From positions 1-64,000 of the forward strand of contig NZ_WXVV01000005.1 of NCBI RefSeq assembly GCF_013433315.1: DNA of 64,000 nucleotides, read 5' to 3'. Position numbers and translations under genes: made by a program. Under the pieces are notes generated by a model. That model did no database searches and was not told where the DNA came from. It saw only the letters and a program-made list of their open reading frames with translations. This document shows, in pieces, positions 57,407 to 64,000 of the stretch. This DNA is from Pseudomonas crudilactis (GTDB lineage Bacteria > Pseudomonadota > Gammaproteobacteria > Pseudomonadales > Pseudomonadaceae). The first letter of the stretch is position 1; every line of letters begins with the position of its first letter.

Positions 57407-58122
57407 TGCTCTTCGACTGGCATGGTGCCTGGGCTTCCGTTATCCATCATCCGCTGTTCGGCATCGGTATCACCCTCGGCGCCTATCAGCTGGTGTTGGC
57501 GGCGTTCGAGAAAACCCGCTGGATCTTTCTGCAACCGGTGCTGGTCTCCATGCTGTTGGTGATCGGTGTGCTGGTCGGCTGCGGCCTGAGCTACGCCGAA
57601 TACCGCAAGAGCACCGAGATCCTCAGCATTCTGCTCGGCCCTGCCACTGTGGCGCTGGCGGTGCCGCTGTACCTCAACCTGCGACGTATTCGGCAATTGT
57701 TCTGGCCGATTTTTACTACGCTGGTGATAGGCGGGGTTGTGGCAACGGGCATGGGCGTGGCACTGGGCTGGTGGTTCGGTGCTGAGCACATGATCCTGAT
57801 GACCATGGCGCCGAAATCGGTGACCTCGCCGATTGCCATGTTGGTCGCCGAGCAGATCGGTGGTGTTGCGGCGCTGGCCGCTGTGTTCGTATTGATCACC
57901 GGGGTGATTGGCGCGATCTTTGGTCCGACGCTATTGAACCGCCTCGGCGTGCACAGCCCCGAAGCGCGCGGCATGGCACTTGGCATGACCGCCCACGCGG
58001 TCGGCACGGCGGTGGCCATGCAGGAAAGTGATGAGTGCGGTGCCTTTGCGGCGCTGGCGATGAGTCTGATGGGCGTGGCCACGGCGGTGTTCCTGCCGTT
58101 GGCGGTGTCGATGGTGGTGTAA
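57406..58122 (+). CDS. LrgB/CidB-family membrane protein
   Basis: A 238-residue protein with about seven hydrophobic segments. TEILSILLGPATVALAVPLY, MAPKSVTSPIAMLVAEQIGG and ARGMALGMTAHAVGTAVAMQ are the LrgB signatures. It is the translationally coupled partner of the preceding gene and together they form the usual two-component LrgAB-type unit. Confidence 0.93.
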   Translation: MLFDWHGAWASVIHHPLFGIGITLGAYQLVLAAFEKTRWIFLQPVLVSMLLVIGVLVGCGLSYAEYRKSTEILSILLGPATVALAVPLYLNLRRIRQLFWPIFTTLVIGGVVATGMGVALGWWFGAEHMILMTMAPKSVTSPIAMLVAEQIGGVAALAAVFVLITGVIGAIFGPTLLNRLGVHSPEARGMALGMTAHAVGTAVAMQESDECGAFAALAMSLMGVATAVFLPLAVSMVV

Positions 58123-58132
58123 GGAAATGTCT

Positions 58133-58723
58133 ATGAGTCTGCCGCTTTTCCCGCTGAACACGGTGCTGTTTCCCGGTTGCAATCTCGATTTGCAGATATT
58201 CGAGGCGCGCTATCTGGACATGATCGGCCGCTGCATGAAACAGGGCGGCGGCTTTGGCGTCGTGTGCATCCTTGAGGGCCATGAAGTCGGCGCTGCCCCA
58301 GAAGGTTTTGCCTTGGTCGGATGTGAGGCGCGCATCACCGATTTCCAGCAGCAGGACAATGGTCTGCTGGGGATTCGGGTGCAGGGCGCTCGACGCTTCA
58401 ACGTGTTACGCACCGAGGTGCAGCGTGATCAATTGATCATCGCCGATGTCGAGTGGCTGGACGAGGAGCCCGAGCAACCGTTGCAGGACGAAGACGCTGA
58501 CCTGATGGCGCTGCTCAAGGCATTGGCGGAGCACCCGATGGTGGAGGCGCTGAACATGGGTATCGAAGCGCTGGGGCAGCAGTCTTTGGCCAATCAATTG
58601 GCTTATCTGTTGCCTTTCGCTGAAGAAGACAAAATCGACCTGCTACAACTCGATGATCCGCAACAGCGACTCGATGCGATCCAGGCGTTGCTCGATGAGT
58701 TGCAGGGCGAATTGTTCGCATAG
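58133..58723 (+). CDS. Stand-alone LON N-terminal domain protein
   Basis: A 196-residue protein consisting only of the LON substrate-binding domain: LPLFPLNTVLFPGCNLDLQI, FEARYLDMIGRCMKQGGGFG and ITDFQQQDNGLLGIRVQGAR. The ATPase and protease domains of Lon are absent, as is usual for this family. ATG at 58133 was chosen over 58127 because it is correctly spaced from AAGGA. It starts 10 bp after lrgB. Function unknown; possibly a substrate adaptor. Confidence 0.88.
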   Translation: MSLPLFPLNTVLFPGCNLDLQIFEARYLDMIGRCMKQGGGFGVVCILEGHEVGAAPEGFALVGCEARITDFQQQDNGLLGIRVQGARRFNVLRTEVQRDQLIIADVEWLDEEPEQPLQDEDADLMALLKALAEHPMVEALNMGIEALGQQSLANQLAYLLPFAEEDKIDLLQLDDPQQRLDAIQALLDELQGELFA

Positions 58724-58822
58724 TGACACTTCGATGGGCCCCCGCCACCTGCCCGCAGTGTTTGGGCTTTTCTTCGGCAAGATTCACTGGCGCTCGTTGT
58801 CGGGCCCAATAGTGGTCAGGCT

Positions 58823-58849
58823 CCGATGTGACGAGGAACATCACATCGG
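58823..58849. other. Inverted repeat in the gap before the toxin-like gene's 3' end
   Basis: CCGATGTGA (58823-58831) and TCACATCGG (58841-58849) make a 9-bp perfect stem with a 9-nt loop, 30 bp past the stop of the large minus-strand gene. There is no T tract on either side, so termination is uncertain. Confidence 0.4.
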
Positions 58850-58879
58850 GCGCTTGGCATCAAGCAGCTTCGGTCCGGG

Positions 58880-61800
58880 TCAAGAGATGCTGGCCGCTGC
58901 TATGACCAGGTCTTCGGGTTTGATCCGCAAGGCCGGGTCGCTGTCGATTCCCCAGTAGTCTTTTGTCGAGTTGTAATACAGCGTGCCGTCCAGTTTCGTC
59001 GTCACGCCAAGGTTCTGGACAATGATTCTGGCGGCCAGCTCATTGCGTTGCCGGTGCAGGCGAATGTCGGCCAGCAGGCTATCGACGCTCGGATAGCTCT
59101 GTGCGTTGATCAGGTAAAGTTGCAGCACTTCAAACAGCAAGGCGACTTCATAGATGTTGCCGGAGCGGGTCACTACGCTCACCGACTCGACCGGCATGTC
59201 ATCTTCTATGGTCGGCAGCTCGATCAAGGCGCTACCCACCCACAGGCGCTCGGCGTCCAGTTTGATGTCATCGCGGCTGATCGCCTCGGTCATCCGGGCG
59301 GTGAACAGATTCCAGGTCGAGGCATTGCTCGTTCTTGCTTGGGCTCCCGGAGTCATCAGGCGAATGATCATGTTGCTCGTCAGGTAGATGTCGTAGGACG
59401 AACTCGCGCCTTGGAGAACATAGATGCCGTTGTGGGATGCGGCCTCTATATCGACCCGGTTGGGTGTGGCTGGCAGCGCGATGGTGCGAGCAATCGTTGG
59501 CCGGGAAAACAGATATTCACCATGTCTTGGCTTCAGGCAGCCAGCGGCCTTGCGAATCTTGCTGCCCGGTTCCATGGCGTCCGACAGATAGGGCAGATCG
59601 GGCAGTTGCAGCCGGTAAGAAACGCCGTCCTGCATTACCACGGCAATGTCCTGTGCCAGATGAGCAGTCGTGACCTTCAGGCTGTTCTGGCCGCTGTAGC
59701 CATTGGCGTACGTCGATGTCTGGACGACGCCCTTGAGCGTCACTATTTTCTCTGGAAGCAACAGCGAGATATTGACGTCGCTGTAGTACAGGTGGGAGTT
59801 GAGCGATACGCCCGCGCGCTTCTCGACATGGTAATTGACGACCAAATCGACCATCTCGGCATCCTTGTAATCCAGATAGATGACTCTGGAGGTTTTGGGC
59901 AGGCCGGGCCCGGCAACGAATTCGACCCTGCGCGCGGTGCGTGCCACAAAATGCCGCTTCGATCCCTGCTCCGTGAGCGTGACCGTGCCGCCATTGATGA
60001 TCTCGGTGGCAGCGGATTTGCCGATGACACTGATGACGACTTCAACATCCTGCGTCGGCGCCCCTTGCATCAGCGATGGCAGGGCAGGCACCAATTCATA
60101 GCCGTCCTGGGTCTTGAACAGCAATTGGCCGTTTTTCAGGTGACGTTGACCGTCGACCCATTGGTAGATGTTTTCGATAGTCAGGACATGCTCGGGGTCC
60201 TCACCGTCCCGGTCACGCAATGAACTGACGAGCAGTGAGGTGCCGACGATCTGCCAACGCTGGATCCATTCGATGGGCCAGCCCAGTTCGATGACACTCG
60301 ATTGCTCACCGTCTTCAATGATCGTGGTTCTGGCTGAGGTGTCTGCGATGTAGTAGCGATCCTGGCCGAGACCTCCGTCAACACGGCAATCGGCGCCGCG
60401 GATGGCAATGGTATCGTCACCGTCACCGGCCGCGATGTGATCATTGCCATTGGCCGAAATGCGATTGGCCTCGCTGCTCCCGGTGACCAGGCTGACACCA
60501 TTGCGCAATGTCGAGATGTTTTCGATCGCGCGCACGTGTGCGATCTCGATCGCAGTCGTGTTCTGGTCATGGCTGCGCAGGGCGACCTTGCCGGTCTGCA
60601 GATTGATGTCGTAACCGAGGTGGCGGGTATCAGTGACGGGGCGACGGCCTTCAAAGGCCAGGGTGTCGGAACCTTCGCCGCCATCGAGCGTGCTGATGCC
60701 GGATGGCGCTGACTGCTGATTGAGCATCTTGTCGGTGGTTTCGAAGTAAAACTCATCGGCCTTGCTGCCCCCGGTCAGGGTCTTCGCGCCCTCCCGATAG
60801 CTGAAAAAGTTAGGTTTGTCCTTGACCCCGACGACCTGGTCGTTGCCGTCATCGAGGCGCCAGAACACGCCTTTGTCATCGCCGGGCGTGCCTTTGACGC
60901 TACCCGCGAGGTTTGGCGGTATGCCGTCGCGGGCATCGATGATGTCGTCGCCGCCGATGATGACTGTTTCGCTGTCGAGCTTGAACGCTTGCTCTGCGGC
61001 GCGCTCATTCCATTGGTGACGCCAGATTTTCAAGGGTTGCAGTTCGACACTGAAGCTGCCGTTGACCACATATTCGGCAAAGTTCTTGTAGGCACCTTCC
61101 AGCAAGGCTTTGCTCGAGACCTCCCGTTGCCGGGTGTAATCACTGAATGCCTTGGAGATTTTGAAGCGGTCCAGCACTTCTTGATCCAGCTCCTGCCCGG
61201 TGAAGGCGAACCAGCCGGAGCGCAAGCGTTCATGGGCGCTCAGTTCGATGTAATCATCAATATCGTCGACCACTCGCGCGGCCTGGTAAATCATCGACCC
61301 GAGGATGAGGATGGCCGCTGCGGCCAGGCCCAGCGGGCCGGCGACGCTGCCAAAACCGGCCAGCGCCGCTGCGCCCAGCGCCAGGCTGATGCCCGCACTG
61401 GCGACACTCAGAGCGCCGGCGACGTAGTGGTCCTGTGCCTCCTTGCCGCTGCTCGCCGCGGCCGCATTGAACGAGGACACGGCATCGTTGATGTCGAATG
61501 GCAGGGTGATTGCGCTGGCAAAGAGGCCGGCACCCCGACTCAGGTATTTGCCGGCCGACGTCAGCGGGAATCGCCCAAACGCCCTCGAACCGTTTCTGAG
61601 CATCGCTTCGCCGGTTTTGGTCAGGCCGCGTTCGATGATCAGAGAGCCGAATTCGGCAGCAATCGAACTCCCCTGGTAGACGGCTTCCAGGGTGTCGCCT
61701 TTTTTGATGGCATCCATCATCGCCATGTAGCCGCTGTAAATCCCGAATGCCTGCAAGCCGACACCGGCACCACTCATCAGGTAGCTTTTGGATTTGCTGA

Positions 61801-62377
61801 CCCAGCCCGGTGCGTTTTCAAACGAGTCGACGCGATGAATGTCCAGGGTTTGTGCCGCGTGGCTCAGTTGGTTCAGGCGATCCATTCCGCTGCCGGCGGG
61901 CAGCGGTCTGGCGCTGACGAACAGCGCCGAGGCATCGCTGGAACGTTTGCAGGCAATTTCAAAGAAGAGGGTGGCCACGACCCCGCTGTCGGCGATGTCC
62001 GCGTGTCTGACGCGCGTCTCGACCGTTGCCGAGTTGAAGTTGAGTGCATTCAGAAAGGTCTGGTCCGGTGTTTTTATGCTGGCGTTCGCCGCACTGATGA
62101 CCTGCCCGTTGACCGTGGCGCCCAGGGCCTTGAGTTCCACCCGGCTCACCCAGACTTCACCGATGCGCAGGGGGCCGAAATGTTTATCGAGGGATTTGAG
62201 TGTGTGTTTTACGCCATCGCCTTCAATGAGTGTGTCTGTTGTTATGTTTGAAAGTGTGGAAGTGGCTTCAGTATTGTTGGCTGCAGGCGCATGAGTATTG
62301 GCCGAACGACTGATTGCGGTGACCTGCAGAGTGGGGCCAGGAGGTATTTCGATTGCCGGTTCTATAAGTTTTGCCAC
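58880..62377 (-). CDS. Large toxin-like protein with TcdA/TcdB-type pore-forming segment and RTX-like repeats
   Basis: An 1165-residue protein. Residues about 210-400 contain a hydrophobic region (YLMSGAGVGLQAFGIYSGYM, SVASAGISLALGAAALAGFG, GPLGLAAAAILILGSMIYQA) with DDIDDYIELSAHERLRSGWF after it. This resembles the TcdA/TcdB pore-forming domain of large toxins. Around residues 490-680 are calcium-binding motifs of RTX type (GGDDIIDARDG, LTGGSKADEFYF, GDGDDTIAIRG, VDGGLGQDRYYI). The last 400 residues are beta-rich and unrecognised. It has no N-terminal signal peptide, consistent with type I or other signal-less secretion. No glucosyltransferase or cysteine protease domain is visible in this chain. 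Function as a translocation or adhesion part of a toxin system is inferred. Confidence 0.7.
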   Translation of the reverse strand: MAKLIEPAIEIPPGPTLQVTAISRSANTHAPAANNTEATSTLSNITTDTLIEGDGVKHTLKSLDKHFGPLRIGEVWVSRVELKALGATVNGQVISAANASIKTPDQTFLNALNFNSATVETRVRHADIADSGVVATLFFEIACKRSSDASALFVSARPLPAGSGMDRLNQLSHAAQTLDIHRVDSFENAPGWVSKSKSYLMSGAGVGLQAFGIYSGYMAMMDAIKKGDTLEAVYQGSSIAAEFGSLIIERGLTKTGEAMLRNGSRAFGRFPLTSAGKYLSRGAGLFASAITLPFDINDAVSSFNAAAASSGKEAQDHYVAGALSVASAGISLALGAAALAGFGSVAGPLGLAAAAILILGSMIYQAARVVDDIDDYIELSAHERLRSGWFAFTGQELDQEVLDRFKISKAFSDYTRQREVSSKALLEGAYKNFAEYVVNGSFSVELQPLKIWRHQWNERAAEQAFKLDSETVIIGGDDIIDARDGIPPNLAGSVKGTPGDDKGVFWRLDDGNDQVVGVKDKPNFFSYREGAKTLTGGSKADEFYFETTDKMLNQQSAPSGISTLDGGEGSDTLAFEGRRPVTDTRHLGYDINLQTGKVALRSHDQNTTAIEIAHVRAIENISTLRNGVSLVTGSSEANRISANGNDHIAAGDGDDTIAIRGADCRVDGGLGQDRYYIADTSARTTIIEDGEQSSVIELGWPIEWIQRWQIVGTSLLVSSLRDRDGEDPEHVLTIENIYQWVDGQRHLKNGQLLFKTQDGYELVPALPSLMQGAPTQDVEVVISVIGKSAATEIINGGTVTLTEQGSKRHFVARTARRVEFVAGPGLPKTSRVIYLDYKDAEMVDLVVNYHVEKRAGVSLNSHLYYSDVNISLLLPEKIVTLKGVVQTSTYANGYSGQNSLKVTTAHLAQDIAVVMQDGVSYRLQLPDLPYLSDAMEPGSKIRKAAGCLKPRHGEYLFSRPTIARTIALPATPNRVDIEAASHNGIYVLQGASSSYDIYLTSNMIIRLMTPGAQARTSNASTWNLFTARMTEAISRDDIKLDAERLWVGSALIELPTIEDDMPVESVSVVTRSGNIYEVALLFEVLQLYLINAQSYPSVDSLLADIRLHRQRNELAARIIVQNLGVTTKLDGTLYYNSTKDYWGIDSDPALRIKPEDLVIAAASIS

Positions 62378-62495
62378 GAGTTGATCCTTTTAATGATAAG
62401 CGTTGTGCCGCCCCGGTTTCCGTACCGGTTTGAATAAAGCGTTTAACTGATTTGAATCAGGCGAAGTTGTTGCGAGTACAGGCAGTCAGGCGCAT

Positions 62496-64000
62496 TTATT
62501 CAGGCCAGCTGATGTCATCGCCGAACTCGTCTTTATTTCCGGAAAGTTTGAGTATCGGTTTGCCCGCCGCTTGCGCGGCATCGATCAGTCGATCGTATTC
62601 ATCTTGGTTGGCACGCCCTGCGTGGGTTGCCGCTTCGATGCGTTCGGCGTTTGCGCCGGCCTGTTCCTGGATGTCGTAAACGTTCGCCGCTTTGCTCAGG
62701 GTTGAATCCAGCAACCAGACGCGCTTGGCGTCCAGACCTTTTTTGGTCACGGAAATCAGGCCTTCGTGATCATCCGAGGGGAACCGGGTGGTCGGAGCGT
62801 CGAGGGCAGACGAGTTGAACAGATAGTTCACTTCATGGGGGACCACTTCCAGGCCTCGGGTGTCCAGCACATAGATAAACATTTGTGTCTGGCGCTCCCG
62901 GGTCCGTTCGTAGTTGCGTTCACGATCCATCGCGACCGGGCTTTCGGCATCCGACCAGTCGGAAGAGGCGCTGCTGTCGCTGCTGTCGCCTGCATCGCTG
63001 TCAGGGGACGCCTCGTTTGCGGCTCTGCCGGGATACTTGTTGGTCTGGCTGTTGAATCGCAGGTATTCCGGGTCCGGTGCGCTGGCATACATCTGCCCTT
63101 CCTTGAGGCTGAACGTGGCGCTCATCGGTTTGTGCGTGGAGGCTCCGGGACTGTGTGCGTAGCGGGACAGCATAGTGTCGTCATTCGCCAATTCGAACGG
63201 TGTGCGTTCATCCCCGCGAAACAGCGCCGGCACGTCGGTTCGATAAAGGCAGTTGTGCTGATTGCGCAGGTAACCCAGTTTGGCCAACAGCGCTTCGCGC
63301 AGCTCAACGGTCAAGAGACGTTCCGGGTCATACCAGTCATGGCGCGGGTGGCGTTTCAAATGCAGTTCGCTGATAGCATCCTGACTCAGCTGGTCGAGGC
63401 GATGCGGGTTGCCGATGTCTTGCGTCAGACGTTTATGCGCCGTTGCCCACGCCGGCATCGTCAGCTCGTTCTTGAGGTGCTGCTGCAAACGGGTCAACTG
63501 GCCTGGCAGCAAGTTGTATGACTGCAGGAATGTCTCGCGTTCTGTCGCGGTCATGGACGGATGCAGCCAGCGCAGTGAGCTTCCCAGCAACGCCTCAACG
63601 GCGTTCGGCAGGTCTCGTGGCTCGGCCCAGCGTGGCGGGCCGCCCGAAGCCTGGGCCTCGATCCGGAATCGCGCGATGTCCTGGCCTTCCACGGCGTACG
63701 CCTGCCATATCTGATGATCGGTCCATTGCTGCAAATGCGTGGCGGGGGCGCCAAACCCGTTGACGGGCGGGGCGACCTGGATCCATCGGGCGTATTGATC
63801 GCGGAACGCAAACAGTGTGTCGGTTCGCGTTAAGCCCGGTCTCGGTTCAAGTTCGTAATACCCCTGAGCATCCGGAGAGCGATCCGATGGCCTGTAGCGG
63901 TTCGGGTCGATGAATGTCGGCGCCTCCATCGTGCGCGGTCGTTTGGCAGCAGAGGGCTGATCGATCTGTTCGTCCGTGAATGCAGAGCGACGCCTCGGAG
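62496..64000 (-). CDS. 3' part of a second large protein linked to the toxin-like gene (partial)
   Basis: The frame is open through the window edge: upstream of the ATG at 63929 the codons continue without a stop (RSAFTDEQIDQPSAAKRPRT), so the start lies beyond 64000. The visible ~500 residues read YYELEPRPGLTRTDTLFAFR, RFRIEAQASGGPPRWAEPRD, a Ser/Asp-rich linker (DSDAGDSSDSSASSDWSD) and a C-terminal segment ending NKDEFGDDISWPE. The motif YVLDTRGLEVVPHEVNYLFN may belong to a small enzymatic or binding domain. It may be a member of the large Pseudomonas toxin-like proteins, but I cannot name a domain. The next gene starts 118 bp downstream on the same strand. Confidence 0.6.
   Translation of the reverse strand, partial: PRRRSAFTDEQIDQPSAAKRPRTMEAPTFIDPNRYRPSDRSPDAQGYYELEPRPGLTRTDTLFAFRDQYARWIQVAPPVNGFGAPATHLQQWTDHQIWQAYAVEGQDIARFRIEAQASGGPPRWAEPRDLPNAVEALLGSSLRWLHPSMTATERETFLQSYNLLPGQLTRLQQHLKNELTMPAWATAHKRLTQDIGNPHRLDQLSQDAISELHLKRHPRHDWYDPERLLTVELREALLAKLGYLRNQHNCLYRTDVPALFRGDERTPFELANDDTMLSRYAHSPGASTHKPMSATFSLKEGQMYASAPDPEYLRFNSQTNKYPGRAANEASPDSDAGDSSDSSASSDWSDAESPVAMDRERNYERTRERQTQMFIYVLDTRGLEVVPHEVNYLFNSSALDAPTTRFPSDDHEGLISVTKKGLDAKRVWLLDSTLSKAANVYDIQEQAGANAERIEAATHAGRANQDEYDRLIDAAQAAGKPILKLSGNKDEFGDDISWPE

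Overview
This is a high-GC gammaproteobacterial chromosome segment that reads as a fluorescent-type Pseudomonas. The supporting signs are the Pseudomonas REP/REPIN repeats in intergenic gaps, the dxs-ispA-xseB block, the ppa / eat-eutBC / exaC / mpl-ubiX gene order (familiar from Pseudomonas genomes), and a sigma-54 activator of the EatR type. No tRNA, rRNA, CRISPR array or complete insertion sequence was recognised.

Layout. 1-6.7 kb: tail of an unknown gene, a BtuB-like TonB receptor, the isoprenoid genes dxs and ispA with xseB, and a Fic protein preceded by two strong palindromes. 6.9-17.1 kb: a six-gene operon of exported proteins of the yfaA-yfaT-yfaS-yfaQ-yfaP type, with a second yfaP paralogue at its front. 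It combines an alpha-2-macroglobulin-like giant with proteins that carry peptidoglycan-enzyme-like motifs. 17.1-17.7 kb: a RelE/RelB toxin-antitoxin pair.

17.8-39.2 kb: a 21.4-kb integrative island bounded by a 20-bp direct repeat, with a P4-type integrase at the right end and matching paired C-tract motifs at both ends. Cargo on the left is a run of restriction/defence genes: SNF2-like helicase, DUF4391 protein, type III-like methyltransferase, a truncated ORF, type III-like Res, and a DUF262/DUF1524 nuclease. Facing it is a Septu-like ATPase/HNH pair. The right part holds mobile-element housekeeping genes (RadC-like, DUF932, AlpA-like, inovirus Gp2-like) and an AT-rich orphan.

39.5-49 kb: an S24-type repressor, inorganic pyrophosphatase, MtfA-like peptidase, DedA, a GNAT enzyme, then ethanolamine catabolism. 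Eat imports ethanolamine, EutBC cleaves it to acetaldehyde and ammonia, and ExaC oxidises the acetaldehyde. Both transcription units carry sigma-54 promoter matches. The exaC-eatR intergenic region has two 18-bp dyads that look like the activator's binding sites.

51.5-58.7 kb: cell-wall recycling (mpl), ubiX, small envelope and metabolic genes, a MORN-repeat/C13-peptidase lipoprotein, a MaoC-like hydratase, an LrgA/LrgB pair and a stand-alone LON-domain protein. 58.9-64 kb: a large protein with a TcdA/TcdB-like pore-forming segment and RTX-like calcium-binding motifs, preceded by the end of a second large protein whose start lies outside the window.

Protein families were assigned by reading the sequences and from memory of the families; no database search was run. 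Start codons were chosen by ribosome binding site, overlap with the neighbouring stop, and family start.
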